This document shows positions 45,020-53,700 of a DNA stretch of 64,000 nucleotides, piece after piece. The notes beneath the pieces were generated by a model that worked only from the letters and a program-made list of their open reading frames with translations, searched no databases and was not told the origin of the DNA. Numbering within the stretch: position 1 is the stretch's first letter; each line of letters starts with the position of its first letter. A program made the position numbers and the translations under genes. The stretch comes from Nibribacter ruber (lineage in GTDB: Bacteria; Bacteroidota; Bacteroidia; Cytophagales; Hymenobacteraceae): assembly GCF_009913235.1 (NCBI RefSeq), contig NZ_CP047897.1:2273501-2337500 (forward strand). Reading direction: 5' to 3'.

Positions 45020-45048
45020 GCTATTTCCCAGAAAACAGGCCAAAAACG
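45011..45048. repeat. 38-bp palindromic element, copy 18 (supplies a stop codon)
   Basis: Subgroup form CGTTTTTAGGCTATTTC, loop CCAG, AAAACAGGCCAAAAACG. It begins 9 bases before the end of the VanZ-like gene, whose TAG is inside it. Confidence 0.92.
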
Positions 45049-45052
45049 GAAA

Positions 45053-46336
45053 ATGCGTATCTTGCTGTTTATGAATAGGATTCTTTACGTTCTTCTCGCA
45101 CTCATCACATTGCCGGCCCTGGGCCAGGAAATGCAGCGCGTGCGGCAGACCATTGCCCATCTGGCCTCGCCGGAGCTGCATGGCAGAGGCTACGCCTTTA
45201 AGGGAGACAGCCTGGCCGCCCACTACCTCCAGCAACAATATACCAGCCTTGGCCTACAGCCGTTTGCGGGTTCCTATCTACAGCACTTCACGCTGCCCGT
45301 CAACATCCTGGACAATCAGTTAAGCCTGAAGATTGACGGCAAAGCCCTGACGCCCGGCGTTGATTTCCTGGCACATGCCGCCTCTGCCGCCGGCCAGGGA
45401 AAAGGATTTGTATACCGCATAGACACGCTCCTGTTAAAAGACCCCGACGAGGCGCAGACGTTCTTAGGCCAGAACCTGCGCAAACAAGTCTTGGTGGTAC
45501 GGCAGCGTCATTTCCAGGATTTGATGAACCTCCCGGAGCCGTTTAAAAAGCAGTTACAAAAAGCCGCCGCGGTCATTGTTCTGCAAACCGGCCCCAAGGT
45601 GATGGCCACCGTACGGAGTTTCCAATACCCGGTGCCCGTGTTGGAAGTGCTGGAGAAATCCTGGCCCGCTCAAGCCAAACAAATAGAATTTGCCGTAGAT
45701 GCGCACCTGGAGAAAAACTACCGTAGCCAGAACGTAATTGGGTTTGTGCCCGGCACCAGTAAGCCAGACTCTTTCCTGGTAGTGACCGCGCATTATGACC
45801 ATGTGGGCCGCATAGGCAAAGACGTGTTGTTTCCGGGGGCGCATGACAACGCCAGCGGCACGGCCATGCTCTTAGAACTGGCCCGGCATTACGCCCAGCC
45901 CCAGAACCGTCTGCCGTACTCGGTGGCGTTTATGGCCTTCGCGGCGGAGGAAGCTGGTCTGGTAGGTTCTGAGTACTATACTGAGCACCCACTTTTCCCG
46001 CTCGCCAACATCAAGATGCTTCTGAACCTGGACCTGATGAGCACCGGCGAGGAAGGCATGATGGTAGTGAACGGCAGCGTCTATCCCCAACAGTTCAGTC
46101 TGCTGCAGCAACTCAACCAACAGCACCAATTTTTGCCGGCGTTAAAAGTACGTGGAAAGGCTTCCAATTCAGATCATTACTTCTTTTCTAAGAAAGGCGT
46201 ACCCTCCTTCTTCTTCTACACCCTGGGCGGTACCACCACTGAATATCACCATCCCAAAGACACCGCCGGTACTCTGCCCTTGACTAAGTTCAAAGAAGTG
46301 ATGGGCTTGATTCAGGCATTCTTCAAAGCGCTGTAG
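45053..46336 (+). CDS. Secreted M28 family peptidase
   Basis: 427 residues. Signal peptide (MNRILYVLLALITLPALGQ; ATG at 45071 is an equally good start than 45053). After a protease-associated-like middle part (about 80-220) comes the M28 zinc core: VTAHYDHVG (His, Asp), GAHDNASGTAMLLELA (Asp), AFAAEEAGLVGS (Glu-Glu), LNLDLMSTG (Asp) and the last His in TEYHHPKDTAGTL. All five metal positions are present, so it should be active on peptides outside the cytoplasm. It starts only 4 bases after palindrome copy 18. Confidence 0.93.
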   Translation: MRILLFMNRILYVLLALITLPALGQEMQRVRQTIAHLASPELHGRGYAFKGDSLAAHYLQQQYTSLGLQPFAGSYLQHFTLPVNILDNQLSLKIDGKALTPGVDFLAHAASAAGQGKGFVYRIDTLLLKDPDEAQTFLGQNLRKQVLVVRQRHFQDLMNLPEPFKKQLQKAAAVIVLQTGPKVMATVRSFQYPVPVLEVLEKSWPAQAKQIEFAVDAHLEKNYRSQNVIGFVPGTSKPDSFLVVTAHYDHVGRIGKDVLFPGAHDNASGTAMLLELARHYAQPQNRLPYSVAFMAFAAEEAGLVGSEYYTEHPLFPLANIKMLLNLDLMSTGEEGMMVVNGSVYPQQFSLLQQLNQQHQFLPALKVRGKASNSDHYFFSKKGVPSFFFYTLGGTTTEYHHPKDTAGTLPLTKFKEVMGLIQAFFKAL

Positions 46337-46356
46337 TACTTTTTTAAAGTACCTAT

Positions 46357-46394
46357 CGTTTTTGGCTTGTTTTCTGGGAAACAGGCCAAAAACG
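46357..46394. repeat. 38-bp palindromic element, copy 19
   Basis: CGTTTTTGGCTTGTTTT, loop CTGG, GAAACAGGCCAAAAACG. The stem is extended outward by 6 paired bases ACCTAT / ATAGGT. Confidence 0.93.
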
Positions 46395-46696
46395 ATAGGT
46401 GAATCATGAATCTTCTAGGGCGGGTGTTTCCTGTTGAGGTTGATGCCTGTCTTCTTATCAAGGTTTTGCAGGCAGTTTGGGTTGAGAAGTGGTTTTGCTT
46501 GCTCATGATAACTTCAACAAGAGCAAGGATTGTTTTAGATTTCTAATCTGACTTCCTTTCCCTTTTGACTTCTCTTCCATCAAGAAAATCAACGCACCTC
46601 AACATTACCTACTCCATCTCCCTTGTTGGTGTTATCACCAATGATCTGATTACAAGTTCTGCCCAAAAAGCGAATGGTACCAAAATACCGTCGCCC

Positions 46697-46734
46697 CGTT
46701 TTTGGCCTGTTTTACAGAAAACAGACCAAAAACG
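46697..46734. repeat. 38-bp palindromic element, copy 20
   Basis: CGTTTTTGGCCTGTTTT, loop ACAG, AAAACAGACCAAAAACG (one mismatch). The stem extends outward by 12 perfectly paired bases, ATACCGTCGCCC / GGGCGACGGTAT, giving a hairpin at 46685-46746. It lies downstream of the minus-strand metalloprotease and is followed leftward by TTTTGG. Confidence 0.95.
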
Positions 46735-46760
46735 GGGCGACGGTATGTATAACTACTTTC

Positions 46761-48878
46761 TTACTTGGCCAATACCACCCGGCGCACGGTCACGCCCTTC
46801 TCTGAGGTTAAGCGCAGCAAGTATACTCCGTTAGACAGGCCACCCAAATTCACTTGCAAGGCCTGGCCTTTGGCAGTTCTGGAGACTTGGATGGTTTGAA
46901 TTTCTTTGCCCAGCGCGTCCAGCACCTGCACAGCCGTAATGGCTACTTCCGGCGAGGTGATTTGTACCACGCCCGAGGTAGGATTAGGAGCCACCTGCAC
47001 AGCTTGCAGAATTCTTTCTTCGGCGGTGCCCAGGGCGTTGCCGTCTACTTTCACATCATCCAGGTAAAGGTTGTTCTCATAGTCTGTGGTGTGCCTGAAC
47101 TTGATGATGGCGGTTTTGACGGTGGCGTACGCAGAAAGGTCAATGCTTTCCAGGCGCCATTGGGCCGCACCAGTGGGTACAAACTCCTCCTCGCGGTAGT
47201 AAGGCGAGACCGTAGTCAAAGCCCGCCCAAACTTCTTGTACACTTGCTGGAACGTCTTGCCGCAATCCGTGGAAATCTGCACCTCCAGCGTATCTGAATA
47301 GCCCGAGCTGGAAAGCAGGGAATACGCCAGTTGGAAGGTCAGTCTGGGTGCGCTACGCGAAGTTAAGTCCAGGGCTGGCATTACCAGTTCATCTACAGGT
47401 CCGTTGGCCGGGTATTCAATGTTTTGCATAAACACCGAGTTGGTTCCTGAGAAAGCGGCCTTGGTGGTCTGTTGCCAGGTAAGGTCTTGCTGCACGTTGT
47501 TGATGCTCCAACCGGCGGGCGGGAACGTGGCACTTTCAAAACCTTCCCGCAAGGGCAGCGCACTTCCTTGTACTTGTAAGGAAACGGTGGCAGTGTTGTT
47601 GGAGGGGTTTCCATCCAGGGTCTGGCCGTTGCTGGCAAGAATGGTGACCGTGACTACATGTGGCCCTGAGGCTACCTGCTGGGTGGGCAAGGTAACTTCC
47701 TGCGTCTGAAAAGAACCCAGGTTGCCTGTCCAGGTGAAGGTCTGGGCCACCTCATTGTCTACCTTGATCTGAAACTGCACGTTGGTCAACGCCCCCGAAC
47801 CACGGTTGCGCAAATACACAACCGGTGCCAGGGTGTTGGTGCACAACGTACCGCTAGGCACTTTAAAGCCCAGCAAGGCACCATCCAGAGCAGGCACTTC
47901 CGGAGCCACACAACCTTTAGACGACAACAAACCGCTTCTATACGAATTGAACATGGACTGCATGACCGTTTTCTGGCCCTGGGTGAACAGGTTCATGCAG
48001 ATATCATCTGTGTAGTCCATGTAGTTCATGAACATGTCACTGGTGTTGCTGCAACTGGCCTTGGGAAACGTGGGGCAACCGTTGTTTTCTTCTTCCTGGG
48101 TGGGCGTGTCTGAAACGGCATCATCGCCGCAGCTTTCATCGCCCCAGATATGGAACAGGTTGAGCCAGTGGCCAACTTCATGCGTGGTGGTGCGGCCCAG
48201 GTTGTACGGCCTCAGGACGGTGCCCGTAGTCCCGAAGGACTGGAAGTCAATCACTACGCCGTCTGTGGCCGCAGGACCAGAGTTGGGGAACTGCGCGAAG
48301 CCCAGAATATTGGCATCGTTGTCAAAATTCACCACCCATATGTTCAGGTACTTTTTGCTGTCCCAGGCGCTCTTGCCGCCCAGGCCGTCAAACTTCATGG
48401 AGTCTGTGAGGCCCCCAAATTTTTTAACGGTGGTAGAGGTGCGGGTAATGCCGTTGGTGGGCTCTCCGTCCGGGTCCTGTTTGGCCAGGCAGAACTCTAT
48501 CTCGGCATCGGCGGCCACGCCCTGGAACATGGAGGGCGTTTTGCTGGCATCAGCATTGAGGCGTCTGAAGTCTTTGTTTAAAACGGCAAGCTGGGACTGG
48601 ATCTGGGCCTCTGTGATGTTCTGCGCAGCCGTGTTGTACACCACGTGCACCACCACCGGAATACTCACCACCTGCCCCAACACGGGCTTGCCGTCCAGAA
48701 GTTTGTAGTCCAGCCTGTTTACGTTTCTGGCCTGCTGTTGCAATTGCGCGCGCAGGCCGGGCCGGTTTTTCTCCAGCTGCTGCACGTATTCCATGGTGCC
48801 GCAGGCTCTGGACTGGGCAAAGGCGGCGGTCACGGTCAAGCCCCAGAGGCAGACAAAGACCATTACTTTATTAAGCAT
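46761..48878 (-). CDS. Secreted M43 (pappalysin-like) zinc metalloprotease with T9SS tail
   Basis: 705 residues. Signal peptide about 1-21. Metalloprotease domain about 65-320 with the metzincin zinc motif HEVGHWLNLFHIWGD (HExxHxxxxxH, His/Glu/His/His) and, after it, the Cys-rich DTPTQEEENNGCPTFP and the Met-turn-like MNYMDYTDD. Then come a CARDB-like beta domain (about 345-450), a jelly-roll/MAM-like domain (about 460-620), and a C-terminal type A T9SS sorting domain (VAPNPTSGVVQI ... NGVYLLRLTSEKG ... RRVVLAK). Presumably exported through SprA. Its start is 54 bases from yicC with palindrome copy 21 between. Confidence 0.94.
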   Translation of the reverse strand: MLNKVMVFVCLWGLTVTAAFAQSRACGTMEYVQQLEKNRPGLRAQLQQQARNVNRLDYKLLDGKPVLGQVVSIPVVVHVVYNTAAQNITEAQIQSQLAVLNKDFRRLNADASKTPSMFQGVAADAEIEFCLAKQDPDGEPTNGITRTSTTVKKFGGLTDSMKFDGLGGKSAWDSKKYLNIWVVNFDNDANILGFAQFPNSGPAATDGVVIDFQSFGTTGTVLRPYNLGRTTTHEVGHWLNLFHIWGDESCGDDAVSDTPTQEEENNGCPTFPKASCSNTSDMFMNYMDYTDDICMNLFTQGQKTVMQSMFNSYRSGLLSSKGCVAPEVPALDGALLGFKVPSGTLCTNTLAPVVYLRNRGSGALTNVQFQIKVDNEVAQTFTWTGNLGSFQTQEVTLPTQQVASGPHVVTVTILASNGQTLDGNPSNNTATVSLQVQGSALPLREGFESATFPPAGWSINNVQQDLTWQQTTKAAFSGTNSVFMQNIEYPANGPVDELVMPALDLTSRSAPRLTFQLAYSLLSSSGYSDTLEVQISTDCGKTFQQVYKKFGRALTTVSPYYREEEFVPTGAAQWRLESIDLSAYATVKTAIIKFRHTTDYENNLYLDDVKVDGNALGTAEERILQAVQVAPNPTSGVVQITSPEVAITAVQVLDALGKEIQTIQVSRTAKGQALQVNLGGLSNGVYLLRLTSEKGVTVRRVVLAK

Positions 48879-48889
48879 ACAGGGGCAGG

Positions 48890-48927
48890 CGTTTTTAGGC
48901 TATTTTTCAGGAATCAGGGCAAAAACA
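48890..48927. repeat. 38-bp palindromic element, copy 21
   Basis: Subgroup form CGTTTTTAGGCTATTTTTC, then AGGAATCAGGGCAAAAACA; mildly decayed. It lies between yicC (5 bases before its stop) and the metalloprotease. Confidence 0.82.
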
Positions 48928-48932
48928 GAGAA

Positions 48933-49814
48933 TTACAGAATGTTGTTGAGCTGCTCTTTGATCTTCTCCAGTTCTTCTTTCATCTCCACCACCAAATGCT
49001 GGATGGTAGAATCATTGGCTTTAGACCCGATGGTATTGATTTCACGGCCTATCTCCTGCGAGATGAAAGCCAGTTTCTTGCCAGTTGGTTCCGGCAGGTA
49101 CACCGTCTCTGTGAAATAATGCAAGTGGTTGACCAGGCGCACCTTCTCCTCGGCAATGTCCAGCTTCTCAATGTAGTAGATCATCTCCTGCTCAAAGCGG
49201 TTCTGGTTGAACGCCTCAGAAGAGCTAAGGTCTTGCATGTGGCCTTGTATGCGGGTCTTGATCTGCTCTACGCGGCTGGGATCATGCTTCTCCACCTCGG
49301 CCAACAGGATTCTGATGCGGTCAATGTAGGAGATGATCTCATTGGTGAGGGCCTTGCCTTCATCTGCCCTGAAAACGTTTAAGCGGTCTATGGCTTCTAG
49401 CAACAAAGGCGTTACCTGTTCCCAGTTGAGGTCTTCGGTTTTGTCTTCAACGGCATCGGCTTGTAGGACCTCGGGCATTTGCAGGGCCAGCCTGAACAAG
49501 TCCGGCGAAGAGGCGCCTACGGCCGTAGCGGCGGCTTCCAACTCTTTATAATAGGTCTGCAAAAGTTCAGTGTTGATGCGGTTGCGGCCGGCGGCGGCTC
49601 TGTTTCTGGACACTTCAATGGAAAGGTTCACCTTGCCGCGCACCAGGCTCTTGGCAATGATATTCCTAATCTCCAGCTCCTTGTCTGACAGGCTGCGCGG
49701 CAGGCGCACGCTCAGGTCCATGGACTTGGAGTTGAGGGATTTTATTTCTACGCAAACGGTAAATGATTCGGTCTCCAACTGCGCGGACCCAAACCCTGTC
49801 ATGGATTGTAACAT
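48933..49814 (-). CDS. yicC: YicC/YloC family endoribonuclease
   Basis: 293 residues. The typical opening LQSMTGFGSAQLETESFTVCVEIKSLNSKSMDLSVRLPRSL is present, as is the conserved end with NHLHYFTETVYLPEPTGKKLAFISQEIGREINTIGSKANDSTIQHLVVEMKEELEKIKEQLNN. YicC proteins are RNA-cleaving enzymes linked to stationary-phase growth and small-RNA turnover in the species studied. It is divergent from purQ, with about 130 bases between them. Confidence 0.95.
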   Translation of the reverse strand: MLQSMTGFGSAQLETESFTVCVEIKSLNSKSMDLSVRLPRSLSDKELEIRNIIAKSLVRGKVNLSIEVSRNRAAAGRNRINTELLQTYYKELEAAATAVGASSPDLFRLALQMPEVLQADAVEDKTEDLNWEQVTPLLLEAIDRLNVFRADEGKALTNEIISYIDRIRILLAEVEKHDPSRVEQIKTRIQGHMQDLSSSEAFNQNRFEQEMIYYIEKLDIAEEKVRLVNHLHYFTETVYLPEPTGKKLAFISQEIGREINTIGSKANDSTIQHLVVEMKEELEKIKEQLNNIL

Positions 49815-49933
49815 AACCTCTTCTGGAAAAAGTATTTAATAGGTAAAAGTACAAAAAATATGATATTCCTTCGTTGATATGGTAGCTGGTGAACATTGCC
49901 TGCATTCTGGCTGTTCTGGCGTAGTATTTTCTT

Positions 49934-49941
49934 TATCTTTG
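49934..49941 (+). promoter_or_regulatory. -7 element immediately before purQ
   Basis: TATCTTTG, AGCC, ATG at 49946. It fits TAnnTTTG; the -33 box is not clear. Same spacing to the ATG as at rlmN and cysS. Confidence 0.5.
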
Positions 49942-49945
49942 AGCC

Positions 49946-50638
49946 ATGAAATTTGGAGTTGTCGTTTTCCCGGGGTCCAACTGTGACCAAGATGTAATTG
50001 ATGCGCTGCGCCATACCACGGAGCAGGAAGTTGTACGGCTGTGGCACAAAGACCATGACCTGCAGAACTGTGACCTGATTGTGCTCCCGGGCGGCTTCTC
50101 TTACGGAGACTACCTGCGCTCAGGCGCTATTGCCCGTTTCTCGCCTATCATGCAAGAAGTGGTGAAGTTTGCCAATGGCGGCGGCTACGTGTGGGGCATT
50201 TGCAACGGCTTCCAGATATTGACGGAGGCGGGTCTGCTGCCCGGTGCTTTGCTGCGCAACACCAGCCAGAAGTTCATCTGCCAGAACGTGTACATCACGC
50301 CAGAGAACACAGACCTGTTGCCTACTTCGCTCCTGGAGCCGGGCAAAGCCTATAAAATTCCAATTGCGCACGGCGAAGGTCGTTTCCATGCAGATGCAGA
50401 CACCTTGCAGCAAATGCAGGACAACGGGCAGATCATGTTCCGGTACTGTGATGCCAACGGAAAAGTCACTGAAGACACCAACTGCAACGGCAGCGCCCAC
50501 AACATTGCGGGTGTTTCTAACGCGGGCAAGAACGTGTTTGGCATGATGCCGCACCCAGAAAGAGCCGTAGATGCTGAGTTGAATAACACCGACGGCAGAC
50601 TGATGTTTGAGGCCTTGTTACAAACGGTGAAAGCATAA
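49946..50638 (+). CDS. purQ: Phosphoribosylformylglycinamidine synthase, glutaminase subunit
   Basis: Releases ammonia from glutamine for the PurL subunit in de novo purine synthesis. 230 residues, class I glutamine amidotransferase. MKFGVVVFPGSNCDQDV at the start, the nucleophile Cys in GYVWGICNGFQIL (about 90), and the His-Glu pair in MMPHPERAVD near the C-terminus. It stands alone here; purS is 6 kb away (56485). A strong terminator follows. Confidence 0.97.
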   Translation: MKFGVVVFPGSNCDQDVIDALRHTTEQEVVRLWHKDHDLQNCDLIVLPGGFSYGDYLRSGAIARFSPIMQEVVKFANGGGYVWGICNGFQILTEAGLLPGALLRNTSQKFICQNVYITPENTDLLPTSLLEPGKAYKIPIAHGEGRFHADADTLQQMQDNGQIMFRYCDANGKVTEDTNCNGSAHNIAGVSNAGKNVFGMMPHPERAVDAELNNTDGRLMFEALLQTVKA

Positions 50639-50655
50639 GTAAACAGATACCTTAT

Positions 50656-50701
50656 AAAGCAGAACGGCTTCTCTATCCAATAGAGAAGCCGTTCTGCTTT
50701 T
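50656..50701 (+). terminator. Terminator of purQ
   Basis: 19-bp perfect stem (positions 50656-50674 and 50682-50700), 7-nt loop, then T. Palindrome copy 22 starts 4 bases later. Confidence 0.85.
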
Positions 50702-50704
50702 AGG

Positions 50705-50742
50705 CGTTTTTGGCCTGTTTTCTGGAAAACAGGCCAAAAACG
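50705..50742. repeat. 38-bp palindromic element, copy 22 (consensus copy)
   Basis: Identical to the family consensus: perfect 17-bp arms CGTTTTTGGCCTGTTTT, loop CTGG. It lies between the purQ terminator and the 50746 gene end. Confidence 0.97.
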
Positions 50743-50745
50743 GAT

Positions 50746-53700
50746 TTAGAAGTCATAGCCCATGGAGAAGTACAGCTTGGGTCCTTCGCGCACCAGGTCT
50801 TTCTCGCCCCAGGCAATGTCAAACCGGCCGTACACGCCTAACAACGTGGTTCTCACGCCGCCACCGTAGCCAAACATGAACGGGTTTCTGAAGTTGCGCA
50901 CCACTACCTCAAACGGCGGACGCGGCACGGGCTGGGTGTTCACAGAGTTGTCCTCACTGAACGGATTGCCCGAGTTATAAGCGGTACCGGCATCAAAGAA
51001 CCCGGCTAACTGCAGGTTCCGGAAGAAGCCCGAGTTAATAGGGCCTTCAAACAAATACTGGAAGATGGGCAGGCGCAGTTCTGTGTTCCAGAGGACGTAC
51101 CGGGTGCCGTTGCGGGCGTTGTAGTTGAACCCGCGCATAGGCGTGGCAAAGTCCAGGTAGAAGAAGTTGGGCGCGTACGTTTCCAGGGTGGTGGTATTGT
51201 CAATGACGGTGGTGTCATCTTGTGCATTGAGCCAGTTGTCTACCCCGCCCAGCAAGAATTTCTTAGGAGAGGGCCCAAACGAGTGCCCGTAGCTGAGGCG
51301 GTTGGCCCACACCAGTTCCTTATGGATTTTCTGATAATGCCGAAGATCAACATAGAACTTGCCAAACCCTTGGCTCTTGTTGCCCAGGCCGTACATGCGG
51401 GTCACGCCCACTTTCATGCGGGTGCCTTCGCGCATGTTCATGCCCGTCACCACTGAGTTGTCAAACACGATCTCGCCGCCAATGCCGCCAAAATCTATGA
51501 CCGCGTCTGGAATGGAGAAGTTTTCAATGATGGAGAACCTGACGTTGGAGTACCGCGGCAGCACTTTCACGCTAAGCGCATGCGTCAATGGATAACTGAA
51601 CGCCGGCAGCACCTCATGCTTAGACAAGCGGCGGAACGGCCGGTCGTTCATGTACACGCTTTGCTTCTGGTAGCCTATGCGGTAATCATAACGGTTCTTG
51701 AGGTTGGAATACTCTGCGTAGAAGTTGGTGGTCTTTAAATCTGTGAGCGCAAACACGCCGCCTCTTATGCGGTAGTCTTCAAAAAGGTCTGCCATGCCCA
51801 CTTCCATCACAAACCCGAAGCCCAGCAGCGGGTCTGCGTACACAGAAGAAATGATGTTGTTCACGCCAAAGCGCAAGTCATACGCCCGGGACCGGGTCAG
51901 GCTCAGGGTGTCTGCCGCGCCCATGGCCAGAATGGTTCTTGGTTTGGCTGGTGCCGCCTTGGGAGGCGTAGTCATTGAGTCCGTCCTTGCCAAAGTGGAG
52001 TCTGTTCTGACCAAGGTAGAATCCGGGGCTTTCAAGACCTCCAGAGAATCTGCCACTGCCTTGGCGTACAAGCGGTCTGCCTCTAGTTGGGCTCTGCGCT
52101 GCAAATGTCCTTCTAAGGTCTGCTGGCGGCCGGTTTTAAATTCTGGGTTGCTCACGGGCGCCAAGGGCTGGCTCTGGTACAGGAACGGATATTCCTTGCT
52201 GCGGTCAATGGCCACAAACGCCAGGTTGCCGGTACCCGCGTGGTAGTCAAAGCTCTTGATGTTCTGCGCAAAGTTGGTGACCCGGTTAATAACGCCGGTG
52301 CTCATGTTATGCCTATACAAGGATCTGACTCCGGATTCCTCCCCTACATATACCAGTTCTTCAGGAGAAATCCCTTTGGGCATTTCTTCTTTAGAAGGCG
52401 TGGAGCTCAGCTGCCAGAAGCGCTGCAAGGTGGCCGTTGGGTCATACAGGAAAATGTCAAAGTTGTTGTTGGTGCTGGCAAACTTGCCTCGGGCCGCCTG
52501 CAGCGAGTCTGCCATGCGGTTAGAACTGAACACTATTTTGCCACTGCCACCCGGCACGAAGGACGGCTGCAGGTCATCATACACGTCATTGGTGAGTTGC
52601 TGCGACAGGCGGTTTCCTCTGAAAAGGAACAAGTCTGACTGGTTGTTCTTCACGGCGCTCATGACCAGCATCTGCCCATCGTCTGAATAGTCAAAACCGG
52701 TCATCTGGCTGTACGCATTCAGGCTGATCTCATTCTTGCCACCACCCAGCAAGCGCTTAATGGATTGAATAGAGCTGAAGTAGCGTTTGTTGGCGGCCTG
52801 CTGGTGCAGTTTTAAGACGCCTTTGCGGTAATCTGAGATACCCAGGATGGTTTCAGACTTCCAGGCCAGAATGGGCACAGAACGGTCTGTCTGCTGGTTG
52901 GGCACTTTGAATCCTCCGCGGTAAATGACTTTCTGGCTGCCGCGGTCTAAGTTGCGCACAATCACTTTGTAGGCGCCGCGGTCATATAATACATAGGCCA
53001 GCTGCTTGCCGCTGGGGCTGTATACCGGCTCTGAAAACTGGTAATGGCGGGCGTTGATTTTCCGGAGGCGGTGGTCCTTGTCAGCGGTGGTCAGTTGTCC
53101 TTCAGTGAAGGTGTTCATTTGCAGGTAGTAGCTGAACCAGTTCTTCTCAAACTGCTTGAACGGCATGTTCAAACTGCTGGCAATGCCAATCTCAATGTCT
53201 CTGGTGATGCGGGTGAGGTTGAGGATGTTCTGGATGGCGGCCGGGCCGTGGCGTTCGGTGATGTAGTTCCATATGGCCTGGCCGGTCAGGCGCTGGTTGC
53301 GGGCAAACAAGGGATCTGGGCGCTTGCCGCCGGTTTTCAGGATCATGTCACGCACGTAGTTGTCCATCTCCACGCCCCAGCCTTCAGAAATATACGCTGC
53401 GGCACCAGACACAAACCAGTCTGGCAGGCGCAAGAGGTAGTTGCTCTGAATGACTTCCTTCAGGCTGCCGCCGTACATCATGTCTGAGATGAGCAGTTCT
53501 GAGATGCGGTAGCTGATCTGGCGCTTCAGCTCGGCCTGTGAGCCTTCAAACGGAATCTCAATCTTGGTCTGCACGAACATACCGTCGTTGCCGCCTTTGT
53601 AGGGATCATCTACCAGGCCAATGTTGCTCTGCTTTAAGTCTGCAACGGAGTTATAGACGATGAGCGTGATCTTGGAGTAGGGATAATAGCCAATGAGCGA

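Larger units (their letters stand above)
46337..46760. other. Convergent intergenic region with two palindromes
   Basis: 424 bases without a credible gene. A small hairpin AGTACTT / AAGTACC region follows the M28 gene and then palindrome copy 19; about 270 unexplained bases (no promoter, RNA gene or conserved frame seen) precede copy 20. Confidence 0.65.
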
